Shown piece by piece: positions 37,044 to 48,236 of a stretch of DNA of 64,000 nt. Source of the DNA: Hypericum androsaemum (Eukaryota > Streptophyta > Magnoliopsida > Malpighiales > Hypericaceae); contig OZ023186.1 of assembly GCA_963995505.1 (NCBI GenBank), forward strand, positions 7,803,070 through 7,867,069, in the 5' to 3' direction. The notes beneath the pieces were generated by a model. It searched no databases. It was not told where the DNA came from and worked only from the letters and a program-made list of their open reading frames with translations. Each line of letters begins with the position of its first letter. Positions within the stretch are counted from its first letter, which is position 1. Position numbers and translations under genes: made by a program.

Positions 37044-38280
37044 ATGCACGTCTTGCGTCATTACAGGGACATGAGTGAAACCCAGCTGGTTACAATCAAA
37101 GATCTACTCAGGTTTATGCTCACTATCAAATCTCGTGCTCCTATGCAAATTAACAAAGCTACTTCAGCCCCCCATCTTCCATCACGAGACCCCAACGCAA
37201 AATCTCCACCCGCCTTTGAGAAAAGAGAAGTCAACAGCTTATAGGAGGTTCTCTACTTCTCTACTGTAGTTGCATGTATGGATAGTAGATGGCCTACAAG
37301 AAGACTGGAATTTACAGCAGAAGTCATTGTGGACTTATTGAAAGAGAATCAAGCACATGGCGGCATGACACGACAAGATTTGCGAGATGCAGCTCGGCTT
37401 CATATAGGTGATATAGGTCTGATGGATCATGTTCTAAAAGCAATTAACAATGTCATTGTAGGAAAGAACGTTGTGCGTCGCACAGTGAATCCAGTAACTC
37501 AAATTTTTGAATATTCCATCCGTGAGGTTGGTAATGAGGCTAACGTTTCTGAGCCGCAAAAAGAAGCACCTCGAAAGCTTCTTACAGCATCATCTCTGGT
37601 GTCAGGTGTTGATGTTTACAATGATTTGGTTGATCTGTATAATAATGTTCTGTTGGATTACAGAGGATCACATCCGGTGGAATTGGATACTCAGGCTATT
37701 CCGCTGGATAGTAAACACTTTGCGAAGGAATGGCCGTTTGTTGACGCGGAGGATCAGTATCTGAGGTTCATTTGCCGATTAGTTCCAATATTGTGTGGCA
37801 CATAAGGTTAAATGGAAATGGTGCTACCAGTTGGTGAAATCATTGTAGTTCCAATGCATGCAACAGTTGGAGAATTGAAGCAAGCAGTGGAGAATGCACT
37901 GAGAGACACTGACTCTATAACAGATAAATTTGTGTTGATGGAGATTGTTGAGCTGGAGGAATTGGAGGATGAGGAATTGCTTTTTGGAGCAGTTTTTTCA
38001 GGTTCAGAGCTATGTGTGAGAGAGACCGGGATAGGCTTGGAGAATCGCCTGAGGTATGAAGGCGGGGCTGACAATTGGGTTGTGAAATGCAAATGTGGCG
38101 CTCTTCATGATGATGGGGAGAGGATGATGAAATGTGATGTTTGTGAGGTCTGGCAGCACACTCGGTGCTGTGGCATTGAAGATAGTCATACTGTTCCTCC
38201 ACTCTTTGTGTGCTCAGGATGCTGCGCCTCACTCGTGCGTGCCACAAAAACTGAATCTTCTTGTGGTCTCGAGTGTTCTA
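37044..38280 (+). pseudogene. Nuclear PHD-finger gene fragment (MMD1/MS1-like family) captured in mtDNA
   Basis: One frame carries nearly continuous homology to plant nuclear PHD-finger transcription regulators of the MMD1/MALE STERILITY1 type. The recognisable pieces are YRDMSETQLVTIKDLLRF (from about 37060), SRWPTRRLEFTAEVIVDLL (from 37281), DAARLHIGDIGLMDHVLK, INNVIVGKNVVRR, and FVDAEDQYLRFICRLVP. After two TAA stops come GEIIVVPMHATVGELKQAV, LRYEGGADNWVVKCKCGA and the PHD finger itself (CKCG, CDVCEVWQH, CCGIED, CSGC; a Cys4-His-Cys3 zinc pattern). In-frame stops at 37242-37244 (TAG), 37803-37805 and 37809-37811 (both TAA) break it. It lacks a true N-terminus and everything after the PHD finger. 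Being a nuclear protein gene, it cannot act here. It ends next to plastid psbE, implying that nuclear and plastid DNA arrived together or were joined in the mitochondrion. Retention of long open stretches suggests a fairly recent import. Confidence 0.85.
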
Positions 38281-38358
38281 CAACACTGGGGTATAACTTT
38301 TTTTTGCCGCAGCGCTATTATTAGTTGTCAAAGTTCTTTTGACTGTCATATCTTTGAA

Positions 38359-38550
38359 TGGAATTCCTTGTCTGCTCTCTGAAAAATATTCATTTGGACG
38401 AGGACTTCTAAATACATCGTAAGCTAAACCCGTGCTGACGAATAGCCATCCTGCAATGAATAGAGAAGGTATAGTAATGCTATGAATGACCCAATCTCGA
38501 ATACTGGTGATAATATCAGTAAAAGAACGTTCTCCTGTACTTCCAGACAT
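38359..38550 (-). pseudogene. psbE: Truncated plastid psbE (cytochrome b559 alpha subunit)
   Basis: The minus strand encodes the first 64 residues of PsbE, starting [14 protein letters not shown]. It includes the transmembrane helix and the haem-ligand His23 ([10 protein letters not shown]), then [16 protein letters not shown]. Plastid homology then stops; the normal 83-residue protein lacks its last 19 residues here, replaced by unrelated codons from the junction with the PHD-finger sequence. The differences from typical PsbE (Tyr19 to Asp, Gly48 to Arg) also suggest decay. It has no photosynthetic role in mitochondria. It keeps its plastid orientation relative to petL, which is divergent from it. 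Confidence 0.92.
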
Positions 38551-39257
38551 ACTGAGCTCCACATATTCTTCTACATACAGTAAAAAAGGATCGATTCCGT
38601 AAAAGATGCGATCAGTAAACGAGAATTCACTGAAGTTCGATCTTTATAGGATCGTCAATATTGTACCAAGGGTTTCTTTAAAGTATACCGAATCAGTATA
38701 GCTATCCTTCTTCTGCCACAGCAAGGCAACTTCAATCAGTAGAAAAATGATATCTTAGAGAATTTATTTCTTCCTTTCTTTTTCTTCTCCCTGACGAACC
38801 GCATACCATCGCTCAGATAAAAGTGGTTTAGATCAGCGTCAATGTGAATTTGACGGTTTTTTTTCTAATAAGAATTCATCAATCAAAGGGATTATCCTAG
38901 TTCGGCAATTCAATTAGATGAGAAAGAAAGAAATTTCCCCCGGATAAAAAGAATTTTATCTTGTAATTGTAATTTTGTTTTTGATTTTAAGGATTGTCAA
39001 AAGTACGCAACGGAGCTAGTATAGTATTTGATCAAAGAAGGAGAACCCTGAAGAAAGAAAAAATGGAGAATTGTAATAATCAATATTCATGATGCTCTTT
39101 CTTATCTTAGTTACCTATCGATACATCTTGCATTCTCTTTTTGTTAGTGTCATCTCTAATCTATAATAATAATGATTGAAAAATTAAAAACTTTCAATTT
39201 CAATTAGGGAAGTGCTTTCCAAACATATGTATAAAAAAGACTTGATTTAGCTCCTTC
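38551..39257. other. Plastid psbE-petL spacer (AT-rich)
   Basis: AT-rich DNA lying between divergent psbE and petL, as in plastid genomes, so it was imported as one piece with them. No gene is present. The high A+T and homopolymer runs contrast with the mitochondrial spacer on the left. Confidence 0.75.
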
Positions 39258-39353
39258 ATGTCTACTATAACTAGTTATTTCGGTTTTCTACTAGCAGCCT
39301 TAATTCTAACCTCAGTTCTATTTATCGGTCTGAGCAAGATACGGCTTATTTGA
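39258..39353 (+). CDS. petL: Plastid petL copy (cytochrome b6f subunit VI), intact frame
   Basis: An ATG-to-TGA frame of 31 residues, the normal PetL length, containing [12 protein letters not shown] and ending [11 protein letters not shown], a single transmembrane segment. PetL stabilises the dimeric cytochrome b6f complex in thylakoids. In this mitochondrial context it is plastid-derived and presumably silent. It is the only plastid protein frame in the window with no obvious break, but at 96 bp that may only reflect its size. In plastids it is followed by petG; here cemA follows within 25 bp, so a rearrangement joins at about 39354-39375. Confidence 0.88.
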   Translation: MSTITSYFGFLLAALILTSVLFIGLSKIRLI

Positions 39354-39374
39354 AAGAAATTTTTTGAACAATTC

Positions 39375-40074
39375 ATAAAAAGAAAAAAAAAAGCATTCAT
39401 CTCCGTTCTTTATCTTACATCTCTTTCTCTTACATCTATAGTATTGTTGCCTTGGTCTATCTCTTTTTTGTTTAATAAAAGTGTGGAATTTTGGATTGGG
39501 AAATACTAGTCAATCTGAAATTTTTAAAAAGACTATTCAAGAAAAGACTCTTATAGAAAAATTCATAGAAGACGAGGAACTCTTCTTGTTGGACGAAATG
39601 ATAAAGGAATATCCGGAACCACATCGACAAAAGTTTTTTATCACAATCCACAGAGTAACGATCCAATTGATCAAAATGTACAATGAGGAGCGTATCCAGA
39701 TGTTTTTGCACTTCTCGACAAATAGTTTCTGTTTCATTATTCTAAGCGGTTATTATATTCTAGGTAATGAAGAACTTCGTTTTCTTAATTCTTGGATTCA
39801 AGAATTTCTATATAACTTAAGTGACACAATAAAAGCTTTTTTTATTCTTTTAGTAACTGATTTTTGTGTAGGATTCCATTCAACTCGCCTTTGGGAACTC
39901 ATGATTGAATCTGTCTACAAGGATTTTTGCTTTCCTCATAACGATCTAATTATATCCATTCTTCTTTCCAGTTGTCCAGTGATTCTCGATACTATTTTTA
40001 AATATTCAATCTTTTTTTATTTAAATCGTCTATCTCCGTCACTTGTAGTGATTTATCATTCAATGAAAGAGTGA
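39375..40074 (+). pseudogene. cemA: Plastid cemA pseudogene (envelope membrane protein)
   Basis: This reads as CemA, the plastid envelope protein linked to proton extrusion and CO2 uptake. The expected ATG is ATA at 39375. The first frame gives KKAFISVLYLTS and [10 protein letters not shown] with an in-frame 15-bp duplication (LTSLS before LTSIV), then meets TAG at 39507-39509. A frameshift just before that restores homology in another frame from about 39500 to 40074 ([48 protein letters not shown], ending [15 protein letters not shown]). The 3' frame is open for 197 codons to the natural C-terminus. Replacements such as SSCPVILD for STFPVILD show drift. It lies upstream of petA as in plastids. 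Confidence 0.92.
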
Positions 40075-40260
40075 AAAAGGATTCACCTATCCAATTCGAA
40101 TCCTTGTTCCTTGTTATTTTGCCCCTAAGCAAAACATTGAAAATATTATTTTTTGATCATTTTTTTGCTATACATGGAAACGTCTAAGCGATGGGGATTC
40201 CTCCTGTATTTTACTGAAAAATCTTTCAGTAAAATAGCAGCATCATAGGTATGGAACTAG

Positions 40261-41224
<964 letters not shown>

Positions 41225-42258
41225 GTTTGCGGATTTATCAAATTCTTTAATAAAAGAACAAAATTTGTGTTGGCAATGCAATTATGTATCTCTATGGATC
41301 TATAGCAATTCAATTATGTATCTATGGTATGATAAAAAAAATGTGAAAATCTTTTTTATTTCTCTTCCTTTTTTTACCAGATTTTTAGCATTAATTCTAC
41401 TTCATTTCTAGTCATATTATGTATAGTATTGGTAAGATATAGTATTTGTAAGAAACCTATATCAATCATATCCTCTTTTTTGAAATCCAAATGTGAGGAA
41501 TGGATGGGATTAGATCATTTAGGTCATTATTGTCTTGTCAGATTTAATTGTCACAAAATGTATCAAATAGTTTTAACTTTGTTTATTTGAATAGAATCTT
41601 ATAGAATGTGATTCGAAGCATAAGATAAGTAAACGAAGAGGCAAAGAAGAAAATAAATCAAATGATGGTGGGAAATATTACTCTATTCGTCTTCCTAGTC
41701 ATTTTCCTAGTCTAGTTTTCGACACAAAAAAAGGATCTGGAAAATTCCCTTTTTTGTGTCGAAAGAATAATGATTCTTGATCTCATTCGTCGTTCATAAA
41801 GGAGTCAGTTTTATCTGGTCTGCATTTTTCTATTTGGCTAGGGTTATCATAACTGACTTTTTGATTTTATACTAAAAAAAATGGATAGATTAACTAAACA
41901 AAAAGTAAAGAACACTTTTTTGAGCAATTAGCACTTTTTCAATCAATTAAAAAAACCTTTCAACTTTGCTGAGATAATTCATGGACGTTGACAAGATCCT
42001 TCCATTTAGCAGCACCTTGGGATGGCATAGCCTTCCAGTTTAGGGGGAGATTAGGGTCATGATAGTTGAGAAATAAAAAAGAAGTAAAAGTCAGGGGTTG
42101 AGTATAAAAAACAAAACGAAAAAAAAATAAAGAACCTGCAATTCAAATTTATTTTTATTAAAGGTATGCCCAAATTAAAGGTATACCCAAACTACACTAC
42201 AGTTAAACAGGTACGAAAGTTATAATTTTTAATAGAGCCAAAGGAGGAGAAAAAACTT
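41225..42258. other. petA downstream plastid spacer and junction to clpP
   Basis: AT-rich plastid-like DNA. No gene recognised. It holds an 18-bp near-perfect stem-loop at 41717-41764 and short direct repeats of CAATTATGTATCT at about 41279-41325. Somewhere here the petA-side DNA is joined to clpP-side DNA, since these genes are not neighbours in ordinary plastid genomes. Confidence 0.55.
41717..41764. terminator. Plastid-type 3' stem-loop
   Basis: Inverted arms TTTCGACACAAAAAAAGG and CCCTTTTTTGTGTCGAAA flank a 12-nt loop. Such stem-loops follow plastid genes and stabilise 3' ends. This one lies about 490 bp after the petA stop, in the region where the petA and psbJ transcripts converge in plastids. 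Confidence 0.6.
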
Positions 42259-42942
42259 ATGGAACTTGGTATTCCTCACGTTCCTTTTTATGATTCGGAA
42301 GATGAATTTTAAAAACCTGACGTTGATTCCCAGCTGAAAGCTTTTCGTGCTCGTCAATCGGACGATGATCGCCGAGATTTTATTGAGACCCAGGACTTTG
42401 AACTTCGTCGTAATATTTACAAATATGCAGATCATTGGTACAAGGGCAGAGTAGAGGAGTACTACGCAGGCAAACTCAAATACGAAGAAGAACAAGAACA
42501 AGAAGAAGAGAGGGACGAGGAGGAGGAGTGGGTTGAGTTACCTAGTCTATTTTTTGATAGAGGGATTCTTTTCGTATTTGGTAAAATTGATAACGAAGTG
42601 GCAAATAATATTATCGGTTCTATCATCTTGCTCAATGATGAGCCGGAAAGCATTGACCAGTTGGTTTTTTATATAAATTCTCCAGGCGGCTTCCTAAAGC
42701 CGGGACTCGCCATTTTTGACATAATGCACAGTTGTAATTCGGACTTGGGCCTCAATACAGTCGGACTAGGGCTGGTTGCCTCAACAGCATCTTTGATCCT
42801 CTCCGCAGGCGACCCAGGCTCCCGATTGGCCTTAGAGCATACGCGGGTAATGATCCATCAACCAACTGGTCAGTTTTGTCCTAAGTCCGAGGATCTAAAG
42901 GATAAAAAAAAAAAAAGACTTCTCAAAGCGAAGCGGAGTTGA
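42259..42942 (+). pseudogene. clpP: Highly divergent plastid clpP-like gene, intronless, truncated
   Basis: A single frame of 228 codons runs from ATG to TGA with one in-frame TAA at 42310-42312 (codon 18). The start MELGIPHVPF matches plastid ClpP1. The middle contains FINSPGG-like YINSPGGFLKPGLAIFDIM, the nucleophile region GLVASTASLILSAG (the Ser of the usual AASMGS position is kept) and the His motif ARVMIHQP-like TRVMIHQP. Around residues 30-95 it has an extra charged, Glu-rich stretch (EEEQEQEEERDEEEEW) where ordinary ClpP1 has about 15 residues. The catalytic Asp region and C-terminus are missing. Neither of the two usual introns is present. This fits a donor plastome with accelerated, intronless clpP, known in several unrelated angiosperm lineages, plus later truncation. 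The poly-A tract near 42905 may mark the break. Confidence 0.8.
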
Positions 42943-45900
42943 ACATTGCGGTAAGGGTCAAATATCCGACGTCTGATAGCTTCAGTTAGTAGTTTTAAAG
43001 CTTTGTTTTGAGTGTTACTTCCTTTTTCGACACACACAATAATAAGTAGTTAAGTTACCGTGTCCAGTATCGACAATACAGTGACGAGATGCGGCACAGA
43101 GTCGGCTTAGTAAGAGATTCATTCAAAGAGGTTAGTTACCCGTCTTCGATTTACAGATTAGGTTTTGTGAGAATAGCTCTAGTTTTTTACCCGGATAGTA
43201 GGTATTCCAATTACTGGTCTTGGAGTCGGCATTACCGTAGGCTAGTCTTTTCAATGTGTTTTCCGGGCTTCTGCCTTTCGGAATAAAAGAGGCTCCTCTC
43301 CTTTCAATCGAAAAACTTCATCCCTCTCCTTGACTGACGTTTGGCAGAGGGAAAGCATTAGTTTTCTTCTCCAGGGAATATCCCAAAGAAGATAAAACAA
43401 CCGTTTTCGAATGAGGTCTCCAACGCTCTTTCTTTGCCTCCACCGACTTAATTTATCTTTCTTACGATCAATAGAGAGCCTTAAAACAGCAGTTGATGAC
43501 ACTTCATGTATAGCTTCTCTCTCGTATGTATTAAAAAGCGCAAGACCAACTGGCACAAGGAACGGCTACAACACAAGCCCGCCTTCCTGCCTAACTCCAC
43601 CCGAAACTCCTTCGGAGCCTCGCTCTCGTCGTATTATAGTAGGTCTGGAAAAGCCTTGTCATCATATCAGCAAGAGCACCTGCCACCGGAACAACATAAG
43701 CATAAGCAAGGGCAGGCATAATCGTAACCGGCCCTTAGTCTTCTTATCTTTTCTATTTAGAAGTTAGAAGTGGTTTGGTTTTGTCCGTCCTTTAGCCAAT
43801 GCGAAGCAAGCCTGACCTCTGTCCTGCCCCGTCACTGCTCCTTTGTCAGCTAGGAATCACCATGGCAAAGGAAGGGCGCAATGTCAATTGGAAAGTCAGC
43901 GGGTTCGGTATCGCTTATTCCGGTTCCAGTTAGAAGAGCCAGCTCGAGTGCCTACTTTCTATCGTAATTTTTCATCATTGCTTGGATTACTCTTGCCTGA
44001 AGGACAGCGTAGAACTCTTTTTCATTTCATAAGTTGAATCTTTCTGTTTTGACTCACGGTCTTTCTCGCTGTAAACAGCAATGGGATGACCCTGAAGACT
44101 CAACACGCCCCTAATGCCTACCCCAGAGGCATCACAAGCAACCTCAAAGACCAAAAAAGTCAGGATGCCAAAAATCGGCTGAAGGAGAAGCCCGGATGAA
44201 TAGCTAATGGTTTCATCATCCTATGATCACATTCCTATGGAGAATGGACTGCTATCACTCGTCTGCGAACAGATACGATACAAGGGCTACAGGGTTTGCA
44301 AAGTAAACTGACTGACTATAGAAAGATCATACACCAGCACCTGGCTTACTTGCGCACTTCCTTTATCCTTGCTTGCACGGGATTAGCTTACCTCTTTTCC
44401 TTTCTCGCGCTCTCTTCTGCTTACTGAGAATTCCTTTCTTAGGGTAGGACCTGGGATTCATTGCTTAGCTGGTTCTCACCGGCTGGAAGGGTATACTTTG
44501 AAAGTCAACTTCCCAACTGAAGCATCTGGCACTTACGAGATTCTATCCTGACTCTATCACGCTACCCCTTCTCTTCCGTACTTTCTGCTTTCCCTGACCC
44601 TTTTTCTTCTTCTTCCTAACCTAGTCTACCTACTGACGAACCAGACTGACAGGTGCACTTCTGTAAAATGCTTTCCGCCTCTTTGTGACGTTGGTCCCGC
44701 GAATGAATCCGCTTTCAGTGAATGAGCTCGGTTCCTCCGATTCGAGATTCCACCGGGGATGATAACACAACAGATTGATTTCGCGACGGATAAGGGAATG
44801 CTTTCTCTGAAGGACTTTGCGTCCTTCCTTCTCGACTCTTTCATCTTTTGCCGGGTGAAGGCCTGCTGCTGAGAGACAAGATATAGTCAGGCAGGTGGCC
44901 TAGCCCTATAAAAGACGAACTTTCACCAAATCAACCATTTTACCGGCTTTTCACTCCTCCCCCACTTCTTACCTATTCCAGTCTCTAACAGATTCCATGA
45001 AATAGCAGAAAGCAGAATCTTAATCCTAATCAGACTGACCAAGAGCAATCGCAGTTGAGTCAACTCTATCCATTCTTCTTCCAAGCTAAGCTAAAAGCTT
45101 GAGGAAGAAGAGCTTATTCAACTCGAGTTCGCCACAAAACCAATCTCTGGAACCGAAGCCAAGGCCCAAGGCAATTGAGCTCGACTGAAAGTCTTGAAGT
45201 AAGGAGAGGGATGAAGTTTTTCGACTCACCTCTCTATCTATAAAAACCCTCCCCAGAGGAGAGCTGCAGCTCCATTCATTTGAAAAAATGGATTAAGTAA
45301 AGGCTTCGTTAATGTAACTTTACGCCTGACAGCATTAATGAAAAGAGGGCCAAGTTGCGAAGCTTGCTTTTCTATTCGCGTGATTGGGATGCTTACAACG
45401 AAAGCCACTTGCTGAAAGATCTTTCAAATTGTTTCAAAAAAGGAAATTCTCTATTTTATTAGACTCCCTCTATAAAAAGATTGAGCGAGATATCATAATT
45501 TTGAATCTCTCGCTCATCAAATACGATGAAAGTCTAATAAAAAAGCTCATAAAGAGCAAAGGAGCGGAGCCCGAGGCTATTTTTAAAAGAAATCAATCCT
45601 TTTGAAACTCTCAAAAAAGGGAATCCATTCCTCTCCTTACTCGCTTAAACCTGACTGAAGCTGAAGAACATGAATACTTTTAGTCCTGTAGCTGCTCTGC
45701 TCACAGGAAAAGCTACTAGTAGAAAGCTAGTAGTAGATCCTATTCTTTTTCTCCATTAGTCTAACATTGGAGGATAACAATCCCTTGTTTAAAACCGAAG
45801 GGACTAGAACAATAGAGCTCTTACTCATAGGAGTAGCCGTTGCTTCTTTGAGCTGACTTGCTTATCTTGTTCCACAGTCCTATAATCAGGAAAGGACAGG

Positions 45901-46289
45901 AGGGCCCTGCTTCGAGAATTCAAATACCTCACCCTATGCCCTGTGGAAACTTTTTCCCTTTCAGTGTGTTCTTCTTCGGGTTGGGCACTGACGAAGACCG
46001 ACAGAAAGGCACACAACCTCTGTTGGCTCCGCTCCTATAGGCTACGCAACAAAAAAGAAGGAAAAACAAGGGACCCCTGACTATTGACTTACCATTCTGG
46101 CTGAATCGCCCCGTCTATCCTTATTAGTAGAGGTTGACTTTCTCTTGACTTAGTGGGTCGGGCACATAAGCAAGAAGGGAGAAAGATGACTCCTCCACCT
46201 CTGTTACTGTATGAGAAGGGGAGAAGTGAGGCGGGCCCCTTTACTTTAGGCTTTTCGACCTGGAGGAGAAAGCGACAGCTACATAGGCA
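42943..46289. other. Gene-poor spacer
   Basis: No gene recognised. The longest frames (43411-43767 plus, 118 residues; 43251-43556 minus) overlap each other on opposite strands and match nothing I know. It contains the nested inverted repeat at 45454-45542. Confidence 0.5.
45454..45542. repeat. Nested inverted repeat (two-step stem)
   Basis: The outer arms TTTTATTAGACT (45454-45465) and AGTCTAATAAAA (45531-45542) are perfect 12-bp complements. Inside them lie perfect 9-bp arms TGAGCGAGA (45482-45490) and TCTCGCTCA (45508-45516). The element could form a long two-part hairpin. It sits within an unassigned 73-codon frame (45384-45605). Confidence 0.8.
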
Positions 46290-48000
46290 AAGCTAGCTCG
46301 ACCATACAACTATTCATCTCATTTACTGAGCTATTTTTAATAAATAATTGATAAGATAGGTTCTTAGATAAGGTGAGAGAGGTTGACCTCGGCCTAACCA
46401 AAACTTGAAAAGGGTAATCCTTATTCCCTCGAGGTTTGGTATACATGGCATAAAACCGCTCGTGATGACGAGACCTATGATGGTCTAATTTAGCTAGCAC
46501 TTTATATCCCCCACCACCAATCCTTACTAAAGTAGTTAAGCTTCTAATGGGAGATTTTTCATTTTTTTCCATTAGACCAAAAGGATGATGGAAGGTAAGT
46601 AAACAACGAATTGATATAGGACTTAAGTCCACCAACCCGCGTTTAACTCGTCAGCGTTTTGCTCGAACTTTGAGCATAGAATGAAGCAACCCTTTTTTCA
46701 GCGATCACTACAGCATCACCTTCTATTGCATATTTAGTAAAGCGCTCAAACGGATGGACTTGCTCAGCCGCATACCACACCAACAAATGATGTGATAAAG
46801 AGAAGAGAGGCCAAGAGGCGTAATAGCCCAAAGGCTGTCCAGCAGTAAAACAAAGAGGACGTTTTTTTGTTTTAGAAAAGAAAACGTCAAAGACGTTAAA
46901 TCCGTCAGTTGTATTAACAACTGAAGAAGCCAAAGCCAAAGAAGGACCAAACAACATAATCATAATTACATAAAGAAAGTGAAGTGGCCACCTATCGGTA
47001 GCAGACTGAAAGTCGTAACTATAACAATGTGAATGACCTAATAGGTATTTTCACGGGGTTGAAGGTACCATCATTTTGTATCCTCTTCAATACTACCATT
47101 AACCAATCATGGTATGGCTTAAGCCACCTTCGCTTAATAGAATTCCCTAACCTAAGGCGAAAAAGCGCCGCTTACCCCCGCCTTCTAACGACATACCGAG
47201 TTTACCAAATTCGGCAATTTGAGAGCAAGAGGAGAAGGAAGAACAGGACAGACCAATGGCCCCTTCAAACACCGTAAGGTCGATCATGATTGACCAAAAA
47301 AGTCTGATTTGGATCAAGAGCATAACGAATCCGTTCCGCCCGCAGGACACCAGATTCAAATGGCTGCCCTAAGGCATGGTCCTGGATCATAAGATGTTGA
47401 TATGCCATAAGTTCTAACCATAATGTCGGAAAACAAGACCGAAATGGGGTATATTCAGATAATGATGGCATCATCTCCACTCCTCGTTTAATGCTTTCAG
47501 TCACTAAACGATGAGATGGTCAAGCTTTCCATGTCGGTATCCACCGAATTCCTTGGAAAACTTGAATTGATGAAATCCAGGGAAGGGCTCTCTCTCGGAG
47601 TGTGCATAATTTATCCTTAAACTCCGAAACGAAAGAGACCACTGAGTGAAGATCACGAATAGGTAAAACTATGCTCTCAAACACTTTCGAGTTAATCGGT
47701 TTCGCGAGTTTTCGAACTTTTGAAGGTGAAAAGAACGACAATATACCTGAACTTCACGATCAGACCTCTCATCCCGTTTATATATAAGATGTAAATTAAA
47801 ATAAGGAATAATACGAGGAAACCTGGATCGCGTTAAAGACACTGGGAATGGTAACAGGGATGGTGGTGTGAAAACACCACCATACGCCTGTCGCAGAGAC
47901 GATGCACACTGCTTCAAATATAAAGCAGTAAACAAAAGCCCTGACTTCTTAACCAACCGCCCGCCAGACCCCCTTGGGAAACAAGTAGGCTCCTATGCAA
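46290..48000 (-). pseudogene. Endogenised mitovirus RNA-dependent RNA polymerase relic
   Basis: The minus strand carries, in order, the marks of a Mitovirus (Mitoviridae) RdRp. These are the N-terminal GLLFTALYLKQCASSLRQAYGG region (47.9 kb, quoted here only as landmarks GLLFTA and LRQAYGG), INSKVFESIVLPIRDL (47.7 kb), FLVNHDRPYGV (47.3 kb), the basic motif EGGGKRRFFALG and LKPYHDWLM (47.2-47.1 kb), and motif A with YDFQSATDRWPL (about 47.0 kb). They continue with motif B GQPLGYYASWPL, motif C YAIEGDAVVIA, and the C-terminal DLSPIS and RIGGGGYKVL. At least three frames are used, so the relic is broken by frameshifts near 47.7, 47.2-47.15, 47.1-47.0 and 46.7 kb. In-frame TGA codons lie at 47520-47522, 47265-47267 and 46651-46653. 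The second catalytic Asp of GDD is Ala. It cannot make an active polymerase. Mitovirus relics in plant mitochondrial DNA are well documented. Confidence 0.92.
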
Positions 48001-48236
48001 TGCTCCTTGGACAGACCCTCGTAGATGAGAAGAAGGAGGCAAAGAACTCTCTGATAATGGTCTATATAAGGATCTGGTTGTGTCTTTCTTTCTTCAAGTG
48101 TGTTCAAGTGTTATAGTTTTTTGACTCTATTTCCTCTTAAAGTAAGGAATAGCGATCCGAGTCAACAAGGAAAATTTCCTTCCCCAAACCTGATGATTGA
48201 TCACGCCCCATATTGTGCAATCTCTCAGAGACCATA
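48001..48236. other. Short spacer between two relics
   Basis: No feature seen. Confidence 0.4.

Noticed and set aside
37812..38324. Independent 170-residue PHD protein
   Set aside because: It is in frame with the preceding ORF and separated only by two TAA codons; the two are one broken nuclear gene, and the last residues are junction sequence.
42598..42942. Separate 114-residue ORF starting at GTG
   Set aside because: It is the 3' part of the clpP-like frame that begins at 42259, not an independent gene.
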